Assembly: GCA_022376925.1 (NCBI GenBank)
Contig: JAIOJX010000028.1
Span: forward strand, 67,917,001 to 67,981,000
Direction of reading: 5' to 3'
Source: Tragulus kanchil
Lineage: Eukaryota; Chordata; Mammalia; Artiodactyla; Tragulidae
Length of the DNA: 64,000 bases
Shown here: piece by piece, positions 10,259 to 20,941 of the stretch
How the letters are laid out: each line of letters opens with the position of its first letter
Position numbering within the stretch: position 1 is the stretch's first letter
Program-made: the position numbers and the translations under genes
Notes under the pieces: generated by a model
Seen by the model: only the letters and a program-made list of their open reading frames with translations
Told to the model about the DNA's origin: nothing
Databases searched by the model: none

Positions 10259-10597
10259 TTATTTCTTTCCTCTCCTAACCTTACGGGGCAGTTGTGACTC
10301 AGGTTCACTTTTGTTTTCGCTAGAAAGGCTTTGTTCATGATTTCTTTTATTCCTTTCAGATACAATTCTCTTGCCTTTTGGGTCAACATATATCCCCCCT
10401 TTGGGTGTCATCATATTCACCCACTCTTCTTCTCCCTCTGAACTTATCTCACTTTCTAAAAGGTGAAGCATAGGTCTAAAAAACTTATCTGGGGTTCGAG
10501 GACTGTCTGAGCTATCCATATCATCATCACTCATTTCCTCATATCCAGGGGCCCAGTACCTTCCTAGGAATTCACCTGTAATAGTCCATGTCAACAT
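10259..10597 (-). CDS. 112-codon open frame across the LTR edge, unidentified
   Basis: Intact reverse-strand frame of 112 codons starting ATG at 10597. It is strongly polar: an acidic first half (EEMSDDDMDSSDS near residues 20-32; SEISSEGEEE near 50-59, encoded by the purine tract) and a basic C-terminus ending RKVRRGKK, a nuclear-localisation-like stretch. No membrane segment or signal peptide. I do not recognise the family. Its second half lies inside the LTR candidate, as in retroviral accessory genes that overlap the 3' LTR (foamy bel/bet, lentiviral nef, MMTV sag). A splice acceptor-like TATTACAG sits at codons 6-8. A second frame of 64 codons overlaps at 10195-10389. It could equally be a chance frame. 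The identical copy at 11350-11688 is due to D4. Confidence 0.35.
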   Translation of the reverse strand: MLTWTITGEFLGRYWAPGYEEMSDDDMDSSDSPRTPDKFFRPMLHLLESEISSEGEEEWVNMMTPKGGIYVDPKGKRIVSERNKRNHEQSLSSENKSEPESQLPRKVRRGKK

Positions 10598-10960
10598 GAC
10601 ATGGGTTGACCCATGATCTTGACACAGGCAGCCAGAGGTCCCTCCTTGGAGTGTGTTCTCTACTGGCCTTCTTCTGCAAAACTTGCCAAAAGATGACTTT
10701 GAGAGAGCAATGAGTTGCTGAGAGTATCTGGATGGTATACATGACTGAACCCAGTAAAGAACTCTATGTAAACTTAAGATTCACACTGGTACCTGGGTGT
10801 GGAGGTCTACTCATCTTGTGTCTGCTGAAGACAAGTTTTATAAGGAAGTTCCCTCCTTTAATAAAATTGTCACCTAACAATCTGGAGAGACCTGCCTCTT
10901 TCTTTTCTCTCTCTCCTCTTCAAGTATGGAGGAAGATTTCAGATTACACACAGGAGGTTC
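10598..10960 (+). mobile_element. Possible second LTR-like stretch (forward)
   Basis: Forward strand. A TATAAGG (about 10839-10845) is followed within 25 bases by AATAAAA (about 10860) and a pyrimidine-rich CTCTCTCTCC tract, the order seen in short gammaretrovirus-like LTRs. Ends are not defined and no internal region is seen. It may instead be part of the reverse-strand retroviral remnant next to it. Repeated at about 11689-12050 by D4. Confidence 0.25.
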
Positions 10961-11349
10961 CAAGAAGGCTGTGAACCAACAGCTCTCCTTCAACTTTTGT
11001 TTTGTGATCTTCTTAGTAAAGCTTACCCTGACTTTTCTCTTTAAAATTTCAAATCCATACATAGCATTTTATATTCCCTGTTTTTGCTTTATTTATTCCA
11101 TTACTTTCAAGAAAACACTTCCCTTTCCTAATTTACATTAGAGAAAGTTTAAGTAAAACTTAAAGAATCAAAAGAAACTTTCTTCCTAATTACTCAAACT
11201 AGTGATTAAAGAAAAATCTAAACCTCGGAACTATCACACAGAGACTTTACCCTTTGTGCTAGACTAGAGCAGGCTATTTTGCTTATTATTTAAACTTCCT
11301 TATACTTAATAAGTAGCTACATATTACTTTGGGGAGTTTCCTTCTTATT

Positions 11350-11688
11350 TTATTTCTTTCCTCTCCTAACCTTACGGGGCAGTTGTGACTCAGGTTCACT
11401 TTTGTTTTCGCTAGAAAGGCTTTGTTCATGATTTCTTTTATTCCTTTCAGATACAATTCTCTTGCCTTTTGGGTCAACATATATCCCCCCTTTGGGTGTC
11501 ATCATATTCACCCACTCTTCTTCTCCCTCTGAACTTATCTCACTTTCTAAAAGGTGAAGCATAGGTCTAAAAAACTTATCTGGGGTTCGAGGACTGTCTG
11601 AGCTATCCATATCATCATCACTCATTTCCTCATATCCAGGGGCCCAGTACCTTCCTAGGAATTCACCTGTAATAGTCCATGTCAACAT
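11350..11688 (-). CDS. 112-codon open frame, D4 copy
   Basis: The same 112-residue frame as 10259-10597 with no amino-acid difference, displaced 1091 bases. Identity here is not evidence of selection because the whole 1.1-kb block is repeated. The LTR U3 part next to it (11135-11514) is present, but the rest of the LTR is not, since this copy begins inside U3. Confidence 0.35.
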   Translation of the reverse strand: MLTWTITGEFLGRYWAPGYEEMSDDDMDSSDSPRTPDKFFRPMLHLLESEISSEGEEEWVNMMTPKGGIYVDPKGKRIVSERNKRNHEQSLSSENKSEPESQLPRKVRRGKK

Positions 11689-12179
11689 GACATGGGTTGA
11701 CCCATGATCTTGACACAGGCAGCCAGAGGTCCCTCCTTGGAGTGTGTTCTCTACTGGCCTTCTTCTGCAAAACTTGCCAAAAGATGACTTTGAGAGAGCA
11801 ATGAGTTGCTGAGAGTATCTGGATGGTATACATGACTGAACCCAGTAAAGAACTCTATGTAAACTTAAGATTCACACTGGTACCTGGGTGTGGAGGTCTA
11901 CTCATCTTGTGTCTGCTGAAGACAAGTTTTATAAGGAAGTTCCCTCCTTTAATAAAATTGTCACCTAACAATCTGGAGAGACCTGCCTCTTTCTTTTCTC
12001 TCTCTCTCCTCTTCAAGTATGGAGGAAGATTTCAGATTACACACAGGAGGTTCCAAGAAGGCTGTGAACCAACAGCTCTCCTTCAACTTTTTGTTTTGTG
12101 ATCTTCTTAGTAAAGCTTACCCTGACTTTTCTCTTTAAAATTTCAAATCCATACATAGCATTTTATATTCCCTGTTATT

Positions 12180-12425
12180 GCTTTATTTATTCCATTGGCA
12201 TTATTGCCATCTAATTTTCTATACATTTTGCTTATTTATTCTGTTTATTGGCCATCTTACACAACCAACTAGAATGGATGGTCTTTGAGGGCATTAATTT
12301 TTGTTTGTTTTATGTTTGTTTCCCATGCCTATAATACAGCCTGAAACATAATAAAATCATCAATAAATTTTCTATAACTAACTGAATGACAAACAAATGA
12401 ATGAGTGATTGAATAAACAAATCAC
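12180..12425 (+). mobile_element. L2 LINE 3' end
   Basis: Old forward-strand fragment. The GGTCTTTGAGGGCATTAATTT block and the CAATAAATTTTC-to-GAATGAGTGATTGAATAAAC end follow the L2 3' end pattern (gain of GAATGA-type repeats). The duplicate is at 13276-13521. Confidence 0.75.
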
Positions 12426-13275
12426 AAAACTAGAATGGTATTAACTCCAGTAGCCACTTTCTGAAAATATGATTCATGCCTTGACATCTTTCAATGTCTC
12501 TGACTATACTTAGCCAATCATGTTTTGTTTTGCATTGTGAAAATAACTGAGTTTTTAATTTTATGAGCCCAAATAAAGTCTTTTGTAAGAAAGAATATTT
12601 CATAAAAGTATGAGTGCTTATTGTTTATAAAATCTATTCCTAGGGTTACAAATGTTCAAGCATTGGTTTTAGTTATTCCATTCACATTTAAAGCTCTTTA
12701 AAAGTAATAAAATTACATTTCTTTGCAGTATACTTCCAATAGTAAAACTATTATTTATGGTTTTCTTACATAATGAAGAGAATTCTTGAGGCTAAGAGCA
12801 AAGCTCTAAATTTCATGACTCCTCATAGCCTTATATTTAATGCAGTGAATATAGTTCAAATGATAGTTTAAATCATTAGAGTGTTTCTGTATTGAAACAT
12901 AAGCTATAGGAGCTGGTTATTTAACAGAACTTATTTTTATATTAAATTGTGTCATGCACTTCTTTAATATATGCTATCTGAGTGCCAATTAATTCCCAAG
13001 CAGTAGTTAAGCACCCAGATTAATGTTTACACTCACCACATGAAGTGATTCTGAAAATCCCTGTGGAGGTAATTGCAGACTTGTTTTAGGTACAAATGCA
13101 CTGATTTAGTTTTACAGCCAGCAAAGTCAAATCTGAGTGTAGCCTAAACAAGGTGTGGCTGAGCAAATTGTTCTGAGCGTAACTGTCAGGAATGCTTCAA
13201 AGTGATAATTAGGATGATAATAAATGATTCCTGCTTTTTCTTAATTTTCTATAGCATTTTATATTCCCTGTTATT

Positions 13276-13521
13276 GCTTTATTTATTCCATTGGCATTAT
13301 TGCCATCTAATTTTCTATACATTTTGCTTATTTATTCTGTTTATTGGCCATCTTACACAACCAACTAGAATGGATGGTCTTTGAGGGCATTAATTTTTGT
13401 TTGTTTTATGTTTGTTTCCCATGCCTATAATACAGCCTGAAACATAATAAAATCATCAATAAATTTTCTATAACTAACTGAATGACAAACAAATGAATGA
13501 GTGATTGAATAAACAAATCAC
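13276..13521 (+). mobile_element. L2 LINE 3' end, D5 copy
   Basis: Identical to 12180-12425, displaced 1096 bases. The rest of the unit (13522-14325) is AT-rich unique DNA without a gene. Confidence 0.75.
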
Positions 13522-14762
13522 AAAACTAGAATGGTATTAACTCCAGTAGCCACTTTCTGAAAATATGATTCATGCCTTGACATCTTTCAATGTCTCTGAC
13601 TATACTTAGCCAATCATGTTTTGTTTTGCATTGTGAAAATAACTGAGTTTTTAATTTTATGAGCCCAAATAAAGTCTTTTGTAAGAAAGAATATTTCATA
13701 AAAGTATGAGTGCTTATTGTTTATAAAATCTATTCCTAGGGTTACAAATGTTCAAGCATTGGTTTTAGTTATTCCATTCACATTTAAAGCTCTTTAAAAG
13801 TAATAAAATTACATTTCTTTGCAGTATACTTCCAATAGTAAAACTATTATTTATGGTTTTCTTACATAATGAAGAGAATTCTTGAGGCTAAGAGCAAAGC
13901 TCTAAATTTCATGACTCCTCATAGCCTTATATTTAATGCAGTGAATATAGTTCAAATGATAGTTTAAATCATTAGAGTGTTTCTGTATTGAAACATAAGC
14001 TATAGGAGCTGGTTATTTAACAGAACTTATTTTTATATTAAATTGTGTCATGCACTTCTTTAATATATGCTATCTGAGTGCCAATTAATTCCCAAGCAGT
14101 AGTTAAGCACCCAGATTAATGTTTACACTCACCACATGAAGTGATTCTGAAAATCCCTGTGGAGGTAATTGCAGACTTGTTTTAGGTACAAATGCACTGA
14201 TTTAGTTTTACAGCCAGCAAAGTCAAATCTGAGTGTAGCCTAAACAAGGTGTGGCTGAGCAAATTGTTCTGAGCGTAACTGTCAGGAATGCTTCAAAGTG
14301 ATAATTAGGATGATAATAAATGATATCCCCAAGGGAGAAAATTGTCAGGTAGCATAAAATAAAAGTGGAACCTTTTGGTGGAAACTAAGACCTAGGCTAT
14401 ATATATAAAACAACTTCAAAAAAATGAAAGTAAACTTTGTTTTTTTGCATGACCACATGCTTGCAAATGACAGTAAGTGTATGTAAATGAGAAAGATCTA
14501 TTACACAATATCAAGTGACTTTTTTTCAGAGTAAGGATTTTTTTCAGTCTTGATAAATAATAGAGGGCAAATGTGCTATTATGTAGAATTCTCACAGACA
14601 GGGTAGAGTGCTCCTCCAGCATGGTTGCAAGGAATCTCCTCACCTCCCATCAACATATAGGATGTAGCCTGTGAACTTTCATAGATGGAAGCTAAAATTT
14701 CTGGTCTTACAGTGGCAGGCAACTCAAGCTAATGACAACAATAATATTAATAATAATTGCAT

Positions 14763-14985
14763 GATAAAATTAGTATTTATTGAATATTTACTACGTGTCA
14801 CACATTGTGTTAACCAAATACCTAATTTACTTTTCACACCAATGTTGGGAGATGAAATTGTTATATTCATTTCACAGATGAGAAAATGACTTGAAAGTTC
14901 CCAATAATGGCGCATGGATTAAAACTCAAGTCTGCCTTATTCTACAGTTCTTAATCTTAGCTATAACATTATACTGGTATAGTTA
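14763..14985 (-). mobile_element. MIR SINE
   Basis: Ancient MIR on the reverse strand: TATTTATTGAATATTTACTA and TTTCACAGATGAGAAAATGA are the reverse complements of the conserved MIR core and tail. Duplicate at 15883-16105. Confidence 0.8.
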
Positions 14986-15882
14986 TATGGATTGTATGGC
15001 AGGGTTAACATCCTTTATTTGTGTTAGTACACTGTGCTGTGTCTCTAGAGTTCTCTTGATCACACACTTCATCTGTTAGGTGTTAATTGAATGTCTGTGC
15101 CCCACACTTATATTTAATGCAGTGCCAATTTTAAAATTCCAGAACTTATTTTTATATTAAATTGTGTCATGCACTTCTTTAATATATGCTATCTGAGTGC
15201 CAATTAATTCCCAAGCAGTAGTTAAGCACCCAGATTAATGTTTACACTCACCACATGAAGTGATTCTGAAAATCCCTGTGGAGGTAATTGCAGACTTGTT
15301 TTAGGTACAAATGCACTGATTTAGTTTTACAGCCAGCAAAGTCAAATCTGAGTGTAGCCTAAACAAGGTGTGGCTGAGCAAATTGTTCTGAGCGTAACTG
15401 TCAGGAATGCTTCAAAGTGATAATTAGGATGATAATAAATGATATCCCCAAGGGAGAAAATTGTCAGGTAGCATAAAATAAAAGTGGAACCTTTTGGTGG
15501 AAACTAAGACCTAGGCTATATATATAAAACAACTTCAAAAAAATGAAAGTAAACTTTGTTTTTTTGCATGACCACATGCTTGCAAATGACAGTAAGTGTA
15601 TGTAAATGAGAAAGATCTATTACACAATATCAAGTGACTTTTTTTCAGAGTAAGGATTTTTTTCAGTCTTGATAAATAATAGAGGGGCAAATGTGCTATT
15701 ATGTAGAATTCTCACAGACAGGGTAGAGTGCTCCTCCAGCATGGTTGCAAGGAATCTCCTCACCTCCCATCAACATATAGGATGTAGCCTGTGAACTTTC
15801 ATAGATGGAAGCTAAAATTTCTGGTCTTACAGTGGCAGGCAACTCAAGCTAATGACAACAATAATATTAATAATAATTGCAT

Positions 15883-16105
15883 GATAAAATTAGTATTTAT
15901 TGAATATTTACTACGTGTCACACATTGTGTTAACCAAATACCTAATTTACTTTTCACACCAATGTTGGGAGATGAAATTGTTATATTCATTTCACAGATG
16001 AGAAAATGACTTGAAAGTTCCCAATAATGGCGCATGGATTAAAACTCAAGTCTGCCTTATTCTACAGTTCTTAATCTTAGCTATAACATTATACTGGTAT
16101 AGTTA
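15883..16105 (-). mobile_element. MIR SINE, D6 copy
   Basis: Same as 14763-14985, displaced 1120 bases. Confidence 0.8.
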
Positions 16106-16429
16106 TATGGATTGTATGGCAGGGTTAACATCCTTTATTTGTGTTAGTACACTGTGCTGTGTCTCTAGAGTTCTCTTGATCACACACTTCATCTGTTAGG
16201 TGTTAATTGAATGTCTGTGCCCCACACTTACTTAGAAGGATGACCCCATACTTTTTATCATGCTACATTTCCTGAACTTGATTCAGGGATGATGTGATAC
16301 TGCTACACTAAAGAATCAAGCTAATGGCAATGTCCTTTAAAATAATATTTATACAACATGTGTCTCATGGCTTGCTACTATGCTCAAAATACTTATATAA
16401 CTTTATATTTTGGCACTATCATTTCTAAA

Positions 16430-16570
16430 CCTTTTGGGAAAATCACATAACTACTATGCATTGCTTTCTTCTCTGTATATAGAATGAGTATTAGATGACA
16501 TTGTTGTGTTGATGATTAAATGAGGTAGTAGGAAGTGTATTTCAAGGTCATGGCACAATGCTGGGGAGGC
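16430..16570 (+). mobile_element. MIR SINE fragment
   Basis: Forward strand: CTTTCTTCTCTGTATATAGA and GATTAAATGAGGTAGTAGGA follow the MIR core (tail of the 'ctcatctgtaaaatg ... attaaatgag' pattern). Eroded. The following 16571-16900 holds a T-run and no recognisable gene. Confidence 0.65.
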
Positions 16571-16901
16571 AGTTCATATTACTGGTGGAAAATGGGGCAA
16601 CCTCTTAATCAGTTTTTTTTTTTTTAATGTAATAGGTACTTAATAAAAAGAACTCTGCTAAAATCAAGTGTTATTCATAAAGGGCAACTTTTACACTGGA
16701 CTAGGTATAGTACTAGGTATTGATATAATGGTGAGTAAAACAGACTTCTTTTCCAAATTTTATGAACAAGTAAATAGAAAATGTCAAATTGTGATAAAGA
16801 AGGACCAGACCAGGAAGTGACGAGGGGTAGTAATGTGCTGGGAATCTAATTTGAAGTCCACACTTTGGGAAGGCTTCTCTTGGAAAGGGTTATGTTTACG
16901 A

Positions 16902-17072
16902 GGGCTTCACTAGTAGCGCAACTGGTAAGGAATCTACCAGCAATGCAGGAGCCTTGGGTTTGAAAGATCCCCTGGAGCAGGGGAACAGCAACCTCCTCCA
17001 GCATTCTCACCTGGAGAATTCCATGACTCCTCCATGAGGTTGCTAAGAGTCAGACCCCACTGAGAGACTAAA
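16902..17072 (+). mobile_element. Bov-tA-type SINE
   Basis: Forward copy from AGGGCTTCACTAGTAGC to GAGAGACTAAAG, with AAAGATCCCCTGGAGCAGG and ACCTGGAGAATTCCATG. Diverged from consensus. Confidence 0.88.
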
Positions 17073-17980
17073 GAAAAAAAGTTTCTGATGAAAACCAAAC
17101 AATATAAAGGAAACAGAACAAAGAGACTTTAAGGCAAAAGGAACAATGTATCCAAAAACCCTGATGTGAACAGTTTGGCAAATTGATGAAACTGAGAGGG
17201 CAGTGACAAAAAATGCTGGCCTTGGCTGCCTTTGGAATGAAAGAAAGATGTGGAGAAAGAATGTGGCCTAAGAGGCACAGTGGAGGCGGGGCAGTGAATG
17301 GTGGCATGAAGGTGCCATAGAACACTGGAACAGAGCTGAGGACAGATCTGGGAAAAGTTCCAGTTCTTTTCCGGGGCAAGGCCCATGGGCCATGTTGACC
17401 TGTGGCCTGCAGAGCATCTGCAGGGGAGGAACCTGCACTAGGCTGTACCTCTCAATCACCCACCCATCCTCTTGCCTCCCAGCCCCTCCTATTTCCAATG
17501 AGCCCTGGGCATTTTTATAACCCAGTCACTAAAGCAGACACCAAGCAAACAGCCTTGTGGAGTGCTCTGTCAGAACATGTTTCCCATATAGGCCACTGAT
17601 GCTTGATGAGATTACCTGTTCTTGATCTCACAGGCCTACAAACTTGCTTTGCTCAGTCAGTTTTAAGTCTCTTAAAATGGAGCAGGTCAGTGGAAGGTTA
17701 TATTTGCAGTCTTTGTTGTTTAAAGGTGAACATAAACATTGCTGATAGCTGGGGGAAGAGGATTTTAAAACTGTGTGTTGAACTGAGCACTGACTTCGAA
17801 GAACTTGGAAAATTAAGGTAATTAGGCAGAGCTAAATGAAAGGCCCTAATGAAAGGCCTGCAGATTTGCTTCTGTCATACTTCTGACCTCTGCTAGTGAC
17901 AGAATTTAAACTATTTGTTATTCTTTTGGCCCGAGTAAGTGCTGTGACCCAGATAAGTACTATGGTTCCTTGTTTATTTT
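17073..17980. other. Unique DNA, no gene recognised
   Basis: Purine-rich on the forward strand at 17090-17350. The longest reverse frames (103 codons at 17068-17379 and 85 codons at 17129-17386) are Phe/Pro/Ser/Cys-rich translations of that strand bias, overlap each other in different frames, and show no domain. Confidence 0.6.
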
Positions 17981-17981
17981 C

Positions 17982-18236
17982 TCGCTTCCCTAGTAGCTCT
18001 GCTGGTAAACAATCTGCCTGCAATGCAGGAGACTCCAGTTCAATTCCTGGGTCAGGAAGTCCCCAGGAGAAGGGATAGGCTACCCAGTCCATTATTCTTG
18101 GGCTTCCCTGGTGACTCAGATGGTAAAGAATCCATCTGCAATGTGGGAGACTTGGGTTCATTCCCTGGGTTGGGAAGATCCCCTGGAGGAGGGCATGGCA
18201 ACCCACTTCAGTGTTCTTGCCTGGAGAATTCCACAA
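17982..18236 (+). mobile_element. Bov-tA SINE dimer
   Basis: Two tRNA-like heads in tandem: the first at about 17989 (GCTTCCCTAGTAGCTC), the second at about 18101 (GGGCTTCCCTGGTGACTCAG). Each is followed by a Bov-A body with AAGATCCCCTGGAG and GCCTGGAGAATTCC. This is the dimeric form common in ruminants. Confidence 0.9.
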
Positions 18237-18239
18237 CTT

Positions 18240-19456
18240 GTTTATTTTCTGGCATAGGTGGGGTGTTGATTTAGAACTGAGAGAGAAAGGTGGGGTGGAG
18301 GGGTAAGGGACTGGGGAGGCAGAGAGAAAGAAAGAGGGAGTGTGAAACTTGAGTCTATTGAAACAGATCAAGCTGGTTCAACAAATTACTGTGATAGTTT
18401 TCTGTTTCCCAAGAAGCTATTGTTTCTTGTTACCTGTAACCAGACTTCATGCCAGAAATTCACTTTAAACAAATGACATTAATTAGAACGATACCTAGCT
18501 TCCAACCTCTTTAAAAGCAGAGGCACCAATGAAATGGTGCTGACCACTCTGTTTTCAACAACAGACAATCCATCAGGCTGGGCGGGCTGCACCAACAAGA
18601 GGTGGAAATGTCTCTGAGCTGAGTCGCTGCTTCTGTGTCCTTTCCCCAGAGCCTCTAAGATACCGTATTTGTACTCGTCCAAGTGACAGCCTGCTTTGTG
18701 AAATCACAGACACACCGATTGTCTGAGACACACCACACAACCCTGAGTTGTTTCATAGGCTGTGGTCTCTGGCCCAGGAATATCCACTGGGCTATTCTGC
18801 TTCAAATTCATTATGTGGGAGGAGCTGCAAAGCTTCTGTGCCTTCACACCCAAGCCGAATGAGTCAGGAAAATGAAAATTTGCACAGAAGCCTTTAACCA
18901 GACTTCTCTTTCCCTGACGTGATATTCAGATCTGACAGATGGAAAAATAGCAACGGTTTATCAGAATGGCTGAGTAGGGTAAGGTATGAATGTTTTATAA
19001 AAGAGAGGGAAAGGCCTACACATATTCAAATGGCTGGAGACATTGAAATACAGTAGCTGAGGCAACTGACTAAAGATAGCGCCACCCTTCCTTGGAATAA
19101 ACGGCAGCGTTCAGTGCCCAGCGTCAGCACTGCAGTGGACCGGGGAGTCACCACTGCAGTGCCTCAATGGGATTTTCAGGGTGCAGGTTAACAGTGACGA
19201 GAAACAGGATTGGATTTCTCTTTATAATTCAAGGCATCCTGTCACTATCTCTTAAGCTGCTTGCATGTACAGAGCATCCATTGGCTATAATGTGCTTCAC
19301 TCATATTTTTTTAAAGCAAAGCCAAATACAGCTTTTCAAACTCTAGGTTTTTATTTATTCTTCTCATTTCTCCTCTGCCTACCTCAAGTCATTAGCCCTT
19401 CTGCATTTTCTGCACCTGCATCATGCAGTTGAATGAGGCGGGAGAAAAGCACAGCC
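18240..19456. other. Repeat-poor, GC-richer block; candidate non-coding regulatory DNA
   Basis: This stretch has no recognisable transposon and no 1.1-kb duplication. It is richer in GC and CpG than its neighbours. It contains an AP-1-type TGAGTCA (18860-18866) and a CRE-like TGACGTGA (18915-18922), and a palindrome pair at 19127-19162. The 67-codon reverse frame at 18479-18682 has no recognisable domain. The site matches are short and expected by chance at some rate; a regulatory role is inference only. Confidence 0.35.
19127..19162. repeat. Inverted repeat of a self-palindromic 10-mer
   Basis: GCACTGCAGTGG (19127-19138) and CCACTGCAGTGC (19151-19162) are perfect reverse complements around a 12-base spacer. 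Each arm contains CACTGCAGTG, itself a perfect palindrome. It could form a hairpin or be a paired dimeric-protein site. Confidence 0.9.
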
Positions 19457-19867
19457 ATGCTGGATACTTTGACTTTGAATTCAGGATTATTCTCTTCTTG
19501 GGCCATTCGTGCCACAGCATAACATCGACATCTCTCTGATCTCTTTACTCTCTATTCAGATGCTTATTGAATGCATTTTCTTTCTCTCCTTCAACCTGCC
19601 ACAACATTTACTTTTAGCTGATGACCTTGCTCGCTTATTTATTTAGAAAGGTGAAGCCATTGGGAAAGAACTTCCACAGGTTCTCTCCCCAGAACACCCA
19701 TTTGGTTGCATTTTTTCCCATCAACTCTGACTTCCTAAACTTCACTTTGGATGAATGTCCCTGGTTTCTGCTTGAACCCTATGTTCTACATGCTTACCCA
19801 AAGACATTGCTCCCCTAATTTCACTCTCTTCTGCACCATCAAGCTCCCCCTCTTAAAAAAGTGTTTA

Positions 19868-20465
19868 TTATTTTTGGTTGCATTGGGTCTTCATTTCTGT
19901 GAGCAGGCTTTCTTTTTTTTTTTTTTAAACATTTATTTATTTATTTATTTGGGGGGCAGCGGGTTGGGGAGGGAGGTGGTGGGCGGGCTACTTCTATTGG
20001 TTTTTCATTTGTCTATTTTCATCCATCTTTGTTCTTTGGCCCCTGTGGGCCTCCCATCGCGGTTGCCTCTGTTGTCACAGAGCACCAGCTCTGGGCGCAT
20101 GTGCTCCAGAGCTCCGGCTCGGTAACAGGACACATCAGTCCAACCGCTCCGTGGCACATTGGATCTTCCCAGGCCAGGGATCAAACTGGCGCCCCTTGCA
20201 CTGCAAGGCAGTGTCCTTACCCACTGGACCACCAGGGAAGCCCAGGCTTTCTTTAGTTGTGGTGAGCAGGGGCTGCTCTCTAGTTATGGTGAGCAGGCTT
20301 CTCATTGTAGTGGCTTCTCTTGTTGCAGAGCATGGGCCCTCTAGCAAGAGCTCAGTAGTTGGGGATCCTGGGCTGTAGAGCATAGGCTTAGGAGTTGTGG
20401 TGCATGGGCTTAGTTGCCCCTTGAAATGTAGGGTCATCTAGAACCAGGGATCAAATTTGTGTTCT
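19868..20465 (-). mobile_element. Older SINE (ART2/CHR type) hosting a younger SINE
   Basis: Reverse-strand sequence with repeated GTTGTGGTGAGCAGG / GTTATGGTGAGCAGG blocks and a head ending GGACTCCC in the intact D7 copy (about 21580). It is split at 19914-20243 by the younger SINE. The left copy is truncated at the D7 joint. Confidence 0.7.
19914..20243 (-). mobile_element. tRNA-derived SINE (CHR-like), nested
   Basis: Reverse-strand SINE with an (AAAT)n tail and GGGAAGCCC head. CAGGCTTTCT occurs on both sides (19904-19913 and 20243-20252), a clear target-site duplication inside the older SINE. Confidence 0.93.
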
Positions 20466-20941
20466 GCATGGGCTTAAGTTTTTGCCCCTTGAAATGTAGG
20501 TCATACTGCACCTGCATCAGCATGAAAAAAATGCTGGATACTTTGACTTTGAATTCAGGATTATTCTCTTCTTGGGCCATTCGTGCCACAGCATAACATC
20601 GACATCTCTCTGATCTCTTTACTCTCTATTCAGATGCTTATTGAATGCATTTTCTTTCTCTCCTTCAACCTGCCACAACATTTACTTTTAGCTGATGACC
20701 TTGCTCGCTTATTTATTTAGAAAGGTGAAGCCATTGGGAAAGAACTTCCACAGGTTCTCTCCCCAGAACACCCATTTGGTTGCATTTTTTCCCATCAACT
20801 CTGACTTCCTAAACTTCACTTTGGATGAATGTCCCTGGTTTCTGCTTGAACCCTATGTTCTACATGCTTACCCAAAGACATTGCTCCCCTAATTTCACTC
20901 TCTTCTGCACCATCAAGCTCCCCCTCTTAAAAAAGTGTTTA

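Larger units (their letters stand above)
9365..10423 (-). mobile_element. LTR candidate of an unidentified endogenous retrovirus
   Basis: On the reverse strand this 1059-base segment has TG...CA ends and is flanked by CTCT (forward strand, 9361-9364 and 10424-10427). It has a TATAAAA box (9807-9813), a GTAAG splice-donor-like site 79 bases downstream (9730-9734) and an AATAAA signal (9562-9567). Upstream of the TATA box are imperfect repeats around TTCGAGCC and GTAGTTC (9832-9922); between donor and poly(A) signal are three TTATCTCAGAACT units with 19-base spacing (9660-9710). A 16-base purine tract (10424-10439) lies just upstream of the LTR. Either this is a 3' LTR with a polypurine tract, or a solo LTR with a 4-bp target duplication. 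The long LTR and the splice donor within R recall spumaviruses, but I cannot assign a family. D4 repeats the 10044-10423 part at 11135-11514. Confidence 0.45.
10044..12190. repeat. Direct duplication D4 (shift 1091)
   Basis: 10044-11100 recurs at 11135-12190. Differences are short-run indels: one more CT pair at 12001-12010 and one more T at about 12090. The joint 11101-11134 is a degraded mix of the flanks. It repeats the U3 part of the LTR candidate and its open frame. Confidence 0.97.
12155..14325. repeat. Direct duplication D5 (shift 1096)
   Basis: 12155-13228 recurs at 13251-14325 without visible change. The 22-base joint 13229-13250 (TCCTGCTTTTTC then TTAATTTTCT) is a shortened version of 12121-12154, the true left flank of the unit. 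Confidence 0.97.
14021..16230. repeat. Direct duplication D6 (shift 1119-1120)
   Basis: 14021-15110 recurs at 15140-16230; one extra G at about 15687 accounts for the shift change. The joint 15111-15139 begins TATTTAATGCAGTG, which is the true sequence near 13929-13942, then collapses to the start of the copy. D5 and D6 overlap, so 14021-14325 belongs to both. Confidence 0.97.

Noticed and set aside
17068..17379. 103-codon reverse frame as a gene
   Set aside because: Phe/Pro/Ser/Cys-rich with overlapping frames, explained by purine bias of the opposite strand; no domain.
18479..18682. 67-codon reverse frame as an exon
   Set aside because: No recognisable domain, no convincing splice sites with matching phase, and only one copy. 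Kept only as part of the candidate non-coding block.
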